A stretch of DNA of 64,000 bases from positions 3,100,001 through 3,164,000 of the forward strand of contig NC_014100.1 in the NCBI RefSeq assembly GCF_000092285.1, in the 5' to 3' direction. Source of the stretch: Caulobacter segnis ATCC 21756. GTDB lineage: Bacteria > Pseudomonadota > Alphaproteobacteria > Caulobacterales > Caulobacteraceae. Below are positions 7,412 to 16,726 of this stretch, piece by piece. Position 1 is the first letter of the stretch, and each line of letters opens with the position of its first letter. A program made the translations under genes and the position numbers. Below the pieces are notes generated by a model, which was not told the DNA's origin, did no database searches, and worked only from the letters and a program-made list of their open reading frames with translations.

Positions 7412-9637
7412 ATGTCTCGCCTGAAGCTGGCCGCCCTGGCGGCCGCCTCGACCGCCGCCCTGCTCGCCTCGTCCGCCCAGGCTGCCGACAACGCCTCGGT
7501 CCCGAGCGACGCCACCGAGGTCGACAAGGTCACGGTGACGGCCACCCGCTCGGAGAAAACGCTCTCGCAAGCCCCGGCGACGGTTAGCGTGATCTCGGCC
7601 GACGAGATGGAGGACGGGCTGGTCAAGGACATCAAGGACTTGGTCCGTGACGAGCCTGGAGTCGCGGTGCGCACCGCCCCCGCCCGCTTCACCGCCGCCG
7701 GCGCCTCGACGGGGCGCGACGGAAACGCCGGCTTCAATATCCGGGGCCTCGAGGGCAATCGCGTGCTGATCGTGGTCGACGGCGTCCGTGTGCCGGACGG
7801 CTTCGCGTTCGGGGCCCAGTCGACCGGACGCGGCGACTACGTGGATCTCGACATCCTCAAATCCGTGGAGATCGTTCGAGGCCCGGCCTCGGCGCTCTAT
7901 GGCGCGGATGGTCTGGCCGGGTCGGTCAGCTTCATCACCAAGGATCCGTCGGACATCCTGAAGCCCGGGCAAAATGTCGCCGGCCGCGCTCGCGTGGCTT
8001 ACGCCTCGGCCGATGAAAGCTGGAGCGAGAGCCTGGTCCTGGCCGGTCGGAGCGACCGCTGGGAGGCGCTGCTGGCCTACACCCGCCGCGACGGCGAAGG
8101 CCAGAAGACGGCGGGGACCAACGACTCGGCCAACACCGACCGCACCACCGCCAATCCGGAGGACAACAAGTCCAACGCGGTGCTGGGTAAGCTGATCTAC
8201 AGCCCCAATGACCACAATCGCTTCCGCCTGACCGTCGACCACTTGGACCGCGACGTCGACTGGACGGTGCTGTCGGCGATCGCCAAGCCGCCGCTGGCCT
8301 CGACCAGCGTGCTGGGCCTGACCGCCTTCGACCGCATGAAGCGCGATCGCGTCAGCCTCGACCACCGCTTCGACGGCGGCCAAGGCCTTATCGAAGCCGC
8401 GCAGACGACGCTGTACTGGCAGCGCAGCAAGACCCGCCAGTTCTCCGCCGAGGACCGAAACACCGCCGCGGACCGGACGCGGGACGCGACTTTCGACAAC
8501 CGCGTGTTCGGCGCGGGCGTCGAGCTGCACAGCCGCTTCGAGACCGGCGCCCTAAAGCATGACGTGGTGTGGGGTGGCGACGCTTCGATCACCCGCCAGC
8601 AGGGCACGCGGGACGGCACGGTCCCGCCCGCCGGCGAGACCTTCCCAGGCAAGGCCTTCCCCACCACCGACTTCACCCTGGGGGGCCTCTATGTCCAAGA
8701 CGAGATCACGGCGGGGCCGGTGACGATCTATCCGGCCGTCCGCTTCGACTACTACAAGCTGGACCCGAAGGCCGACCCGCTGTTCACCACGACTACGTCG
8801 GGCCAAAGCGATACGCACCTGAGCCCCAAGATCGGCCTGGTCTGGGACGCGACCGAGTTGGTGACCCTGTTCGCCAACTTGGCGGCCGGCTTCAAGGCCC
8901 CGTCGCCGTCTCAGGTGAACACCGGCTTCGCCAACCTCGTGTCGAACTACAAGTCGGTTTCGAACCCCAACCTGAAGCCCGAGACCAGCCGCACCCTGGA
9001 GGCCGGCTTCCGTCTGCATCGCGGGGGCTGGCGCGTCGCCGTGACGGGCTTCACCGGCGAGTACGATGACTTCATCGAGCAGGTGCAGGTGTCGGGGAAC
9101 TTCACCGCCGCCAATCCTGCCGTCTACCAGTACGTCAACCTGTCGGGCGTGAAGATCAGCGGCGCCGAGGCCAAGGGTTCGTTCGACCTCGGCGCAGGCT
9201 TCACGGCCAAGGCGGCGGTGTCCTACGCCCGCGGCGCGTCTCGAACCAACGGCGTCAACACGCCGCTGACGTCGATCGATCCGGTGAAGGTGACGGGCGG
9301 CGTCAACTACCGCGCGCCCTCGGGCAAGTTTGGCGGCGAGCTCAGCGTCATCCATTCGGACCGCAAGTCGGCCGGCCGGGCGGGCGTGACCTGCGCCGGA
9401 ACAAGCGGCAGCTCGGCTTATAACTGCTTCATGCCGCCCTCGTTCACGGTCGCCGACCTCACCGCCTGGTGGGCGGCCACGGACGCTGTGACGGTCCGCG
9501 CGGGCGTCTTCAACCTGACCGACGAAAAGTACTGGTGGTGGAGCGACATGCGTGGCCTGGCCGACAACTCCACCGTCAAGGACGCCTACAGCCAGCCTGG
9601 CCGCAACTACAGCGTCTCCCTCGCGCTGAAGTTCTAG
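7412..9637 (+). CDS. TonB-dependent haem/haemoglobin-type outer-membrane receptor
   Basis: A 741-residue receptor using ATG 7412 after AGGGGA. It has a signal peptide (LAALAAASTAALLASSAQAA), a TonB-box-like segment DKVTVTATRSEKTL, a plug domain (GFNIRGLEGNRVLIVVDGVR, SVEIVRGPASALYGADGLAG) and a beta barrel ending in the C-terminal Phe of NYSVSLALKF. Plug and barrel features match the haemoglobin/transferrin/lactoferrin receptor group, as in Caulobacter HutA. It would import haem across the outer membrane with TonB-ExbBD energy. The two upstream Fur-like palindromes support iron repression. The exact ligand is inferred. Confidence 0.88.
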   Translation: MSRLKLAALAAASTAALLASSAQAADNASVPSDATEVDKVTVTATRSEKTLSQAPATVSVISADEMEDGLVKDIKDLVRDEPGVAVRTAPARFTAAGASTGRDGNAGFNIRGLEGNRVLIVVDGVRVPDGFAFGAQSTGRGDYVDLDILKSVEIVRGPASALYGADGLAGSVSFITKDPSDILKPGQNVAGRARVAYASADESWSESLVLAGRSDRWEALLAYTRRDGEGQKTAGTNDSANTDRTTANPEDNKSNAVLGKLIYSPNDHNRFRLTVDHLDRDVDWTVLSAIAKPPLASTSVLGLTAFDRMKRDRVSLDHRFDGGQGLIEAAQTTLYWQRSKTRQFSAEDRNTAADRTRDATFDNRVFGAGVELHSRFETGALKHDVVWGGDASITRQQGTRDGTVPPAGETFPGKAFPTTDFTLGGLYVQDEITAGPVTIYPAVRFDYYKLDPKADPLFTTTTSGQSDTHLSPKIGLVWDATELVTLFANLAAGFKAPSPSQVNTGFANLVSNYKSVSNPNLKPETSRTLEAGFRLHRGGWRVAVTGFTGEYDDFIEQVQVSGNFTAANPAVYQYVNLSGVKISGAEAKGSFDLGAGFTAKAAVSYARGASRTNGVNTPLTSIDPVKVTGGVNYRAPSGKFGGELSVIHSDRKSAGRAGVTCAGTSGSSAYNCFMPPSFTVADLTAWWAATDAVTVRAGVFNLTDEKYWWWSDMRGLADNSTVKDAYSQPGRNYSVSLALKF

Positions 9638-9702
9638 GCCGTGGAGGCGGCGCGCGCGGACGGGAAGCCGCGCGCGCCCCGTGAGCGAAGAGGTCAAGTC
9701 CA

Positions 9703-9730
9703 CGCCCCGATTCGCCAGGATCGGGGCGTT
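9703..9730 (+). terminator. Likely intrinsic terminator after the TonB receptor
   Basis: CGCCCCGAT (9703-9711) pairs perfectly with ATCGGGGCG (9720-9728) across an 8 nt loop. The following TTCGTTCG is only weakly T-rich. It lies 65 bp after the receptor stop. Confidence 0.6.
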
Positions 9731-9821
9731 CGTTCGTTCGGATGCAAGATAGCCGCCAAAACCGCTTACACTTTTGGCGATCTCCCTTTAGCTACGGAGC
9801 CTCACCTCACTCGGAGTTCGC

Positions 9822-10430
9822 ATGCTGCGTCGCCTTTACGACTGGGTCATGGGCTTGGCCGCCTCCCGCCACGCTCCCACCAGCCTCTTCGCGGTATCGT
9901 TCGCCGAGAGCTCGTTCTTTCCGATCCCGCCGGATGTGATGCTGGCGCCGATGTGCCTGGCCAAGCCCGAGAAGGCCTGGCGCTACGCCCTGATCTGCAC
10001 CATCGCCTCGGTGTTGGGCGGCTGCCTTGGTTATGCGATCGGCTTCTTCCTGCGTGACTTCGGCCTCTGGATCATGGCGGCGACGGGGCATTCCGGCGGG
10101 CTGGAGCAGTTCCAGTGCTGGTACGGCAAGTACGGCGTCTGGGTGATCTTGGCCAAGGGCCTGACCCCGATCCCCTACAAGCTGGTCACCATCGCCTCGG
10201 GCCTGGCCGCGTTCAGCTTCCCGATCTTCATCGTCGCCTCGACCCTGACCCGCGGCGCGCGCTTCTTTCTCGTGGCCTTCATCGTCAAGAAGTTCGGCCC
10301 CGCCCTGCTGCCGGTGGTCGAGCGCCGCCTGGCCCTGTTCGCCGGAATCTTGATCGCCCTCATTGTCATCGGCCTGACCGCGAGCCATTTCATTGGCGGT
10401 AGCGGAAACGGCGGAGCCTGCGTGGCATGA
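9822..10430 (+). CDS. YqaA/DedA-like (VTT domain) membrane protein
   Basis: A 202-residue inner-membrane protein of the YqaA branch of the SNARE-associated/DedA (VTT) group. Visible features are FAESSFFPIPPDVMLAPM, GGCLGYAIGFFLRDFG, and GLTPIPYKLVTIASG with the conserved amphipathic re-entrant-like segment, followed by hydrophobic helices near the end. DedA relatives affect membrane homeostasis and lipid carrier flipping; the role of YqaA itself is unclear. It is first in an operon where its stop overlaps the dsbB start by 4 bp (ATGA). Confidence 0.87.
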   Translation: MLRRLYDWVMGLAASRHAPTSLFAVSFAESSFFPIPPDVMLAPMCLAKPEKAWRYALICTIASVLGGCLGYAIGFFLRDFGLWIMAATGHSGGLEQFQCWYGKYGVWVILAKGLTPIPYKLVTIASGLAAFSFPIFIVASTLTRGARFFLVAFIVKKFGPALLPVVERRLALFAGILIALIVIGLTASHFIGGSGNGGACVA

Positions 10431-10984
10431 CGAACGACAACGTCGGCAACCCGGCGAGCGGGCTGGTGAGCCGGGTTTATGACCTGGTCACGCGCCACTG
10501 GCCGCTGCTGGCCTTTCTGTCCAGCGCCTTGCTGCTGGCCATCGCTCATGCGTTCGAACGCTTCGGCGGCCTGGCGCCGTGTCATCTGTGCCTGAAGCAA
10601 CGCGAAATCTACTGGGCCGCCGGCGCCGTCGGCCTGATCGCCGTTGTTCTGCAGCGCACGCCCTTGTGGCCGCGCCTGCGACTGCCGGCCAACCTGCTGC
10701 TGGGCGCGCTTTTCCTTTATGGCGCGGGCCTCGCGACCTATCACGCCGGCGCCGAGTGGAAATGGTGGCCCGGCCCCTCCAGCTGCTCCGGCGCCGGCCA
10801 AGCCGCCGCCGCCAACCTTGAGGCGATGCTGAAAGGGACCGCGAAGATCAAGGCGCCCGCGTGCGACAAGGCCGCCTGGGTGTTCCTGGGCCTGTCCATG
10901 GCCGGCTGGAACGTCCTGATCTCCCTGAAACTGGCCGTCTGGTCCGTCCTGGCGGCGCTTCGCAAGTCGGAAGCCTCCGCATGA
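10427..10984 (+). CDS. dsbB: Disulfide bond formation protein B
   Basis: A 185-residue inner-membrane oxidase that re-oxidises DsbA and passes electrons to quinone. The first periplasmic loop has Cys52-His-Leu-Cys55 (APCHLCLKQRE, with the quinone-site Arg), and the second loop has Cys120 (PSSCSG) and Cys146 (APACDKA). Four transmembrane helices surround them. It overlaps yqaA by 4 bp upstream and coq7 by 4 bp downstream (ATGA), so the three are translationally coupled. Pairing with the ubiquinone-synthesis gene coq7 fits its need for quinone. Confidence 0.92.
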   Translation: MTNDNVGNPASGLVSRVYDLVTRHWPLLAFLSSALLLAIAHAFERFGGLAPCHLCLKQREIYWAAGAVGLIAVVLQRTPLWPRLRLPANLLLGALFLYGAGLATYHAGAEWKWWPGPSSCSGAGQAAAANLEAMLKGTAKIKAPACDKAAWVFLGLSMAGWNVLISLKLAVWSVLAALRKSEASA

Positions 10985-11541
10985 GCAAGCCCACGCCCCC
11001 TCGCCCCGGCATGGGCGCCCAGAAGACTCGCCTGGGCGAGATCCTGCGCGTCGACCAGGCCGGCGAACTGGCCGCCGTTCACATCTATCGCGGCCAGGCG
11101 GCGGTGATGCGGAACGCGCCGGGCCGCGAGAGGATCGCCGAACAGCTCAAGGAGATGGAGGGCCACGAGCAGGTCCACCTCACGCGCTTCAACGACCTGC
11201 TGACCGAGCGCGGCGTGCGCCCGACCCTGATGTCGCCGATCTGGCGCGCGGCCGCCTTTGCGCTCGGCGCCGGCACGGCCCTCATGGGCGACAAGGCCGC
11301 GCACGCCTGCACCGAGGCTGTCGAGTCCGTGATCGAGAAGCACTACGCCGGCCAGATCGAAGAGCTAAAGGACCGCGATCCGGAATTGGCCGCCGAACTC
11401 TCCCAGTTCCGCGACGACGAGCTGGCTCACCGAGACCTGGCCGTGGAGGAAGGGGCTCGCGAGGCGCCCGGCTACCCGGTGCTCAGCGCCGTGATCCAGG
11501 CCGGCTGTCGAGCCGCCATCAAAATCAGCGAAAAGATCTGA
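10981..11541 (+). CDS. coq7: 5-demethoxyubiquinone hydroxylase Coq7
   Basis: Di-iron hydroxylase acting late in ubiquinone synthesis. The start is ATG 10981, inside the dsbB stop; the longer upstream frame is out of family. In 186 residues the ferritin-like ligands are visible: LRVDQAGELAAVHIYRGQ, the ExxH motif in EMEGHEQVHLTRF, EAVESVIEKHY and the second ExxH in FRDDELAHRD. Two hydrophobic stretches in the middle and at the end fit peripheral membrane binding. It is the last gene of the yqaA-dsbB-coq7 unit. Confidence 0.93.
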   Translation: MSKPTPPRPGMGAQKTRLGEILRVDQAGELAAVHIYRGQAAVMRNAPGRERIAEQLKEMEGHEQVHLTRFNDLLTERGVRPTLMSPIWRAAAFALGAGTALMGDKAAHACTEAVESVIEKHYAGQIEELKDRDPELAAELSQFRDDELAHRDLAVEEGAREAPGYPVLSAVIQAGCRAAIKISEKI

Positions 11542-11578
11542 ACCCGGCGCTTGGCGCCGCCGGAGCCCAAGCCTACCG

Positions 11579-13381
11579 ATGCTCCAACACCTTCGCGTTG
11601 GGGAGTCGCCCATTTTGTCCGTCCGTATCCGCGCCGTGGCCGCTTGCGCCGCGTCTCTGCTCGCCCTTTCCGCCGCGAGCATGGCGCCCGCCGCCGAGCC
11701 CCTGAAGACCAGCGCCCTTTCCCTGGAGACGGGCGGTCCGATGCCCGCCGAGCAGCAGGCCCTGGCCTTCGACCACGCGGACCTGAAGTTCAAGATCCTG
11801 CCCGACAAGAAGGCGATCGAGGGCGAGGCGACCCTGACCTTCACGGCCAAGTCGCCGTTGGACAAACTGGTCCTCGACTTCGACCGGGTGTTCGCGATCA
11901 GCAAGCTGACGATCGACGGCAAGCCGCTGAAGCCCTCGGCCTGGACCAATCCCGAAGGCCGCATGACCATCACGCTTCCCAAGCGCGTGGCGAAGGGAAA
12001 GAGGGTCACCGTGGCCGTCACCTACGCCGGCGTCCCGCTGGAAGCCAAGCGCGCGCCGTGGGACGGCGGCTTCGTGTGGAGCAAGACGGAGTCCGGCGAG
12101 CCCTGGATCGCCACCGCCGTGCAAGGCGACGGCTGCGACATCTTCTGGCCCTGCATCGACTACCCGACCGGCGAGCCCAAGCTCGTCGATCTGCACATCA
12201 CCGTGCCAGCTCCGCTGGTCGCGCCCGCGAACGGCGTCTTCCTGGGCATGACCGAGAAGGATGGCTGGCGCACCTACAACTGGCGCGCCAAGGCCCCCAA
12301 CACCTACGCCATCGCCCTTGACGTCGGTCCCTACGAAGAGCTGACCGCCACCTACAGGAGCCGCTACGGCGACAGCTTCCCGATGTCGTTCTGGTATCTG
12401 AAGGGGCGCGCCGAGAAGGCCAAGGCCCTGTTCGCGGAGTTCACGCCGATGCTGGACTTCTACGAGCAGATGATCGGCCCCTACCCGTTCCGGGACGAGA
12501 AGATGGGCGTGGTCGAGACCCCGCACCTGGGCATGGAGCACCAGACCATCAACGCCTACGGCAACGAATACCGCAAGGACGTTTATGGCTTCGACTGGCT
12601 GCTGCAGCACGAGTTCGCGCACGAATGGTTCGGCAACCAGCTGACCAACGCCGACAATGACGACATGTGGCTGCACGAAGGCTTCGGCAGCTACATGCAG
12701 CCCTTGTTCTCGCAGTGGCTGCACGGCGACATGGAGTACATGGCGCGCCTGAACCAGATGCGCGTCGACAGCAAGAACCGCTTCCCGATCGTCTCGGGCC
12801 GACAGCTCAAGGAAGACGAGGTCTATAACGGCGATCGCGGTCCCGGGAACGACATCTACTACAAGGCCGCCAACGTCCTGCACACGCTGCGGGCGCTGGT
12901 CGGCGACGAGGCGTTCTTCAAGATCACCCGGATCGCCGTCTATGGGACCCCCGACCCCAAGCCCGGCAATTTCTCGCCGCGCTATCTCGGCACCAAGGAC
13001 TTCATCAAGATCGTCAACGAAGTGACCGGCAAGGACTACGGCTGGTTCTTCGACATCTATCTGTACGAGGCCCAGCCGCCGGAGCTTCTGCAGGCCCGGG
13101 AGGGCGATGATCTCGTGCTGTCCTGGAAGACGCCCAAGGACAAGCCCTTCCCGATGCCGGTCGAGGTGCAGGTCGGAGACAAGATCGTGACCGCGCCGAT
13201 GGCCGGCGGAAACGGCCGCATCACCGTGGGCCCCGCCGTTCCGGTGATCATCGACCCCGCGTCAAAGGTCCTGCGCCGTCAACCTTATCTTGAAAATTAC
13301 CAAGCCTGGAAAAAAGCCAAGGACGAAGCGGACAAGGCCGCAGCGGAGGCCAAGAAGAAGGCCGCGGGCGGATCAAAATAA
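11579..13381 (+). CDS. M1 family metallopeptidase (aminopeptidase)
   Basis: A 600-residue zinc aminopeptidase. With ATG 11579 the zinc site is H344-E-F-A-H348 with E367 (HExxH-18-E), and the exopeptidase motif GMEH is at 318-321. The N-terminus has a signal peptide (AACAASLLALSAASMAPAAE), so the enzyme is probably periplasmic or secreted; TTG 11615 is an alternative start giving a shorter signal. The C-terminus is a lysine/alanine-rich helix (AKDEADKAAAEAKKKAA). It probably degrades peptides for nutrition or turnover. Confidence 0.92.
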   Translation: MLQHLRVGESPILSVRIRAVAACAASLLALSAASMAPAAEPLKTSALSLETGGPMPAEQQALAFDHADLKFKILPDKKAIEGEATLTFTAKSPLDKLVLDFDRVFAISKLTIDGKPLKPSAWTNPEGRMTITLPKRVAKGKRVTVAVTYAGVPLEAKRAPWDGGFVWSKTESGEPWIATAVQGDGCDIFWPCIDYPTGEPKLVDLHITVPAPLVAPANGVFLGMTEKDGWRTYNWRAKAPNTYAIALDVGPYEELTATYRSRYGDSFPMSFWYLKGRAEKAKALFAEFTPMLDFYEQMIGPYPFRDEKMGVVETPHLGMEHQTINAYGNEYRKDVYGFDWLLQHEFAHEWFGNQLTNADNDDMWLHEGFGSYMQPLFSQWLHGDMEYMARLNQMRVDSKNRFPIVSGRQLKEDEVYNGDRGPGNDIYYKAANVLHTLRALVGDEAFFKITRIAVYGTPDPKPGNFSPRYLGTKDFIKIVNEVTGKDYGWFFDIYLYEAQPPELLQAREGDDLVLSWKTPKDKPFPMPVEVQVGDKIVTAPMAGGNGRITVGPAVPVIIDPASKVLRRQPYLENYQAWKKAKDEADKAAAEAKKKAAGGSK

Positions 13382-13494
13382 GACTGTCGAGGACATGACG
13401 AGGGTCGAAAAGGTTATGATCGGCTAACCGCGTTCGTTCACCAGTTGGCGTAACCTTCACCTTAAAGACGAGGACGCCATTTGGAGATCCTCGC

Positions 13495-14004
13495 ATGTTC
13501 CTCAAGCCCGCCCACATCGTTCCCGTGGCCCGCGCCGTCCTCGTTCTGGGCGTTCTGGCCGTGGTGGCGTTGACCCTCGGCCCGTTCGCGGGCGCGGAGG
13601 AAATCCTCGGCATGAGCGACAAGGTCGCTCACGCGTTCGCCTTCGGCGTCCTGCTGATGATCGCGTTCTTCGCCTTCCCGTTCCGTCGTCGCTTCGACAT
13701 GATGCTCATCGCGCTGGCGATCGGCGCTGGCGTCGAGATCGCCCAGACCTACGTCGCGCGCAGCAGCAGCCTGGTCGACTGGGTGGCTGACGCGGTCGGC
13801 ATCTACGCCGTCTACGCGATCAGCATGATCGAACGCTGGCGCTGGATGATCCGCGAGCAAGGCGCCCTGACCTTCGCCGAGATCGCCGCCATGGACGCGC
13901 GACGCGCGTCGCGCCGCGCTCATGTCGCTTTCGAACCGCAGGACGGCTCGGCGGAAGCCGCGAACTTCGCCGAGCGCGCCTCGCAACGGTTCCCCGCTCG
14001 CTAA
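13495..14004 (+). CDS. VanZ-like membrane protein
   Basis: A 169-residue protein with about four hydrophobic helices and the VanZ pattern: SDKVAHAFAFGVL near residue 40, then GVEIAQTYVARSSSLVDWVA, where E, Q, R and D are conserved in the family. A charged cytoplasmic tail of about 50 residues follows. VanZ homologues can give low-level teicoplanin resistance in Gram-positive bacteria; in proteobacteria the role is unknown. It converges on the next gene with zero bases between the stop codons. Confidence 0.85.
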   Translation: MFLKPAHIVPVARAVLVLGVLAVVALTLGPFAGAEEILGMSDKVAHAFAFGVLLMIAFFAFPFRRRFDMMLIALAIGAGVEIAQTYVARSSSLVDWVADAVGIYAVYAISMIERWRWMIREQGALTFAEIAAMDARRASRRAHVAFEPQDGSAEAANFAERASQRFPAR

Positions 14005-14289
14005 TCAGGTGATGCGTTTGACGCTGACCGGGTCGCTGCTCGGAAAGCTCTCCTCCAGCCCTTCGTCCAGCAAGGCTTCCTGACGGTTTTCCGCCGTCTC
14101 GACCTTGTCGGCGAGCTGGTCATGCTTTTCACCCTCGCGGAGCGGTTTTTCCGCCTCGCGGGCGTGAGGCGCGTCGAATGACTTGTCCTCGCGCCGGATC
14201 TCGGCTTCAGCCGCCATGTCGGCGGTCGACGCGGAGGTTCCGTGGGTGAAGTGTCGGTCCTCGCCCTTGTGGGTGTCGGGTCGGGTCAT
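14005..14289 (-). CDS. Small acidic hypothetical protein with ESFPSSDP tail
   Basis: A 94-residue, very hydrophilic, charge-rich protein, probably disordered, with no signal or membrane helix. The C-terminus ALLDEGLEESFPSSDPVSVK is a short motif seen in several small alphaproteobacterial proteins of unknown function. It starts at ATG 14289; upstream is the HNH endonuclease gene in the same direction, about 80 bp away. Confidence 0.7.
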   Translation of the reverse strand: MTRPDTHKGEDRHFTHGTSASTADMAAEAEIRREDKSFDAPHAREAEKPLREGEKHDQLADKVETAENRQEALLDEGLEESFPSSDPVSVKRIT

Positions 14290-14371
14290 GGCTTGTCTCC
14301 GATGGCTTTAGGCCTCGGAGATAAAACCCTGCCGCCAAGGTTCCGGTTGCATCGAAACCCCAATTGGCGGC

Positions 14372-14932
14372 TCAGGCTTCCAGCTCGATGTCCCAATACA
14401 AATAGTCCAACCAACTGACGTGCAGCCTTCCCGGCGGGAAGCGTCGTCCGCGCTCCTGCAACTCGTGCATCGAGGGCCGGCGCGCGTGGTGGTAGGGCTG
14501 CATCCCCGCCTCCCGCGGCGTACGACCGCCCTTGCTGAGATTGCACGGCGCGCAGGCGGTGACGATGTTCTCCCAGGTCGTGCGTCCGCCTCGCGAACGC
14601 GGGATCACATGGTCGAACGTCAGGTCCTCCGTCGAGCCGCAGTACTGGCAGCTGAACGCATCGCGCAGGAACAAATTGAAGCGGGTGAAGGCCGGCGGAC
14701 GCTCTTGCGGGACGTATTGCTTCAGCGCCACGACGCTGGGCAGCCGCATCTCGAACGACGGCGAATGGACGACCTGATCGTAACTCGCAACGACATCGAC
14801 CCGGTCCAAGAACACCGCCTTGATCACCTCCTGCCACGGCCAGAGGGACAGCGGATAGTAGCTGAGCGGCCGGAAGTCTGCATTGAGCACGAGGGCCGGC
14901 ATGCCCGACGGCGGGCGTGTGAGGACCTGCAT
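14372..14932 (-). CDS. HNH endonuclease
   Basis: A 186-residue HNH nuclease. ATG 14932 (MQVLTRPPSG) is preferred over ATG 14959 because AAGGGAGGATCTG stands directly before it. The fold is RDAFSCQYCGSTEDLTFDHV, IPRSRGGRTTWENIVTACAP and CNLSKGGRTP, with two CxxC zinc knuckles around the catalytic DH pair. This type is a stand-alone chromosomal gene in many alphaproteobacteria, and I see no intein or phage context here. Its cellular target is unknown. Confidence 0.9.
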   Translation of the reverse strand: MQVLTRPPSGMPALVLNADFRPLSYYPLSLWPWQEVIKAVFLDRVDVVASYDQVVHSPSFEMRLPSVVALKQYVPQERPPAFTRFNLFLRDAFSCQYCGSTEDLTFDHVIPRSRGGRTTWENIVTACAPCNLSKGGRTPREAGMQPYHHARRPSMHELQERGRRFPPGRLHVSWLDYLYWDIELEA

Positions 14933-15109
14933 CAGATCCTCCCTTCGAGGCGAGCGCATGGACGCCCTGGGCCTCGGCTGAGGGGGTACGCGACAGGACT
15001 GAAGACGGGCCTCCTTCCTACGCTAATTCAGGGAATCGCCATTCATTCCCGAACGCGAGGAAAGCATGAGCCAGATCGGCCACAGAACCAAGACATCTGT
15101 CGCGATGCT

Positions 15110-15751
15110 TCAGAAAGGCGCGATCTCCCGCCGCTTCACCGCGCCGTAGCAGGCCCAAAGCAGATGCGCGGCGACGCCCCGGTAGGGCCGCCACAGCTCG
15201 GCGCGCCGATAGGCTTGTTTCTCATTGGGGCGGACCTCCGCCCGGTCCATCCAACGCATCGCTTCCTGCAACGCGACGTCGCCGCCGGGGAACATGTCCA
15301 GCCGGCCCTGGGTGAACATCAGATAGACCTCGGCCGTCCAGCGGCCGATCCCGGTGATCGCGGTCAGGGCGGCCACCGCCTCATCGTCGGGAAGCCCCGG
15401 CAACGCGTCGAAATCGCAGGTCCCCGAGACGTGCGCCTCGGCGATAGCGCGGGCGTAGCGCGCCTTGGGCCGCGAAAGGCCCAGAGAAAGCAGGTGGGCG
15501 TCCTCGTGAGCCAACACCGCCTCGGGCGTCATATCGGGCAGTCCCGCTTCCACGCGCGACCAGATGGCCGCCGCCGAAGCGAGCGAAACCTGCTGCTGTA
15601 CGACCATTTTCAAAAGGCCGGGGAAGCCGCCCAGGCCGACACGCCAGTCAAACGACGGGGTCACCGCGTCGATCGCCGCCAAGGCGGGATCGGCGTCGGC
15701 CAGGGCCTTTCGGGCTTCCAGAAGAGCGTCAGCGGTCGGCGGAACGAACAT
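15110..15751 (-). CDS. DNA-3-methyladenine glycosylase, AlkA type
   Basis: Base-excision repair enzyme of the HhH-GPD superfamily, 213 residues. The helix-hairpin-helix reads LTAITGIGRWTAEVYLMF, followed by the catalytic aspartate D158 in FPGGDVALQEAM. Upstream QQQVSLASAAAIW matches the DNA-minor-groove helix region of AlkA. ATG 15751 fits the domain start; the longer frame upstream overlaps the GreA-like gene. It lies 50 bp downstream of the GreA-like gene in the same direction. Confidence 0.9.
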   Translation of the reverse strand: MFVPPTADALLEARKALADADPALAAIDAVTPSFDWRVGLGGFPGLLKMVVQQQVSLASAAAIWSRVEAGLPDMTPEAVLAHEDAHLLSLGLSRPKARYARAIAEAHVSGTCDFDALPGLPDDEAVAALTAITGIGRWTAEVYLMFTQGRLDMFPGGDVALQEAMRWMDRAEVRPNEKQAYRRAELWRPYRGVAAHLLWACYGAVKRREIAPF

Positions 15752-15801
15752 CGTCCGCAGGTGGCGTCGCGCCGCGGGAAAGGCAATCCGAAACTTGCGG
15801 T

Positions 15802-16284
15802 CTAGGCGATCGCGGTGATCTCGATCTCGCCGCCGGGCGCGGGCGCGGTCTCGCCCACGGCCTTGCCGAGAAGCGCTCTGGCGATCGGGGCGATATAGGA
15901 GACCGAGCCCTTGGCCGGATCGGCTTCGTCCTCGCCCACGATGCGGAAGGTCTGCACACGCCCGTCCTCGCGCTCGAAGGTCACGCGGTCGCCGAACTGC
16001 GCGACGGTCTTGGCCGGGTCGCGCTCCATCAGCTGGGCTGTGGCGCGACGCGCCGACCAATAGCGCAGGTCACGCGTGGCCCGCGCCATGGCGGTGCGAT
16101 CACCGTCGGCCGCGCCTCCGGCGCTCTGGGCGGCGGCGTAGGCCGCGCGCGCCGAGGCGAGCTCGGCCTCGATGTGGGCCAACCCTTCAGCCGTCACGAG
16201 GTTGGGATGGGAAGAGATCGGGCGATCCGGGAGATCGGCCGCGAAGGCCTCGCTGTCGCCCTCTTTGGTGAAGGCGACGCTCAT
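15802..16284 (-). CDS. GreA/GreB family elongation factor-like protein
   Basis: A 160-residue protein with the two parts of Gre factors: an N-terminal antiparallel coiled coil (LVTAEGLAHIEAELASARAA onward) and a C-terminal FKBP-like domain (FGDRVTFEREDGRVQTFRIV, GSVSYIAPIARALLGKAVGE). True GreA rescues backtracked RNA polymerase via acidic residues at the coiled-coil tip; this divergent member may act similarly or compete at the secondary channel. It is upstream of alkA with a 50 bp gap, a plausible repair/transcription pair. Confidence 0.85.
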   Translation of the reverse strand: MSVAFTKEGDSEAFAADLPDRPISSHPNLVTAEGLAHIEAELASARAAYAAAQSAGGAADGDRTAMARATRDLRYWSARRATAQLMERDPAKTVAQFGDRVTFEREDGRVQTFRIVGEDEADPAKGSVSYIAPIARALLGKAVGETAPAPGGEIEITAIA

Positions 16285-16446
16285 GGCCGCTCAGAAGTCT
16301 GGATCATTAGATTCGCCTACGACGCGCGATGGGCGGCGTCGAAGGCCTAACGCGTCCTCGTCTGGTTAGCTCCCCCGGCGGGCGGCTTCAAGACACGGAC
16401 GCGGCGGCGGGGGCCGAAGGCCGCCCGCCGATCGCGAATGGATCGT

Positions 16447-16557
16447 CTACAGAACCACGCCGGCGACAGCCGCCGCGACAGCCAAGGCGATAACCAGGAA
16501 ATAGCCGCCCGCAAGGCGGTCAAAGGCGCTTTCAAAAGCGTTCAAGGAACGAAGCAT
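16447..16557 (-). CDS. Small single-pass membrane protein, 36 aa
   Basis: A short frame from ATG 16557 to TAG 16447. It encodes MLRSLNAFESAFDRLAGGY followed by a hydrophobic helix FLVIALAVAAAVAGVVL that ends the protein. GAGGGG lies about 7 nt before the ATG, a good ribosome site. The amphipathic N-terminus and the single helix at the extreme C-terminus resemble regulatory small membrane proteins. It is divergent from the TetR gene at 16727. I do not recognise a family; the support is the frame, ribosome site and topology. Confidence 0.6.
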   Translation of the reverse strand: MLRSLNAFESAFDRLAGGYFLVIALAVAAAVAGVVL

Positions 16558-16726
16558 GGTGTTGCCCCTCATGCATGGCCTACGTCCGGGTCCACGTGGA
16601 CCATTGGCCGCCCTCAGGGCCAAACCAATCTGGACGATGCTTAGATAGCACCAATCTGAACGCCGTCAAGATGATCTTTACAGCGTTTGGATGAAATTTT
16701 AGAAAGCTATGGTTAGAGTGAGGCCG

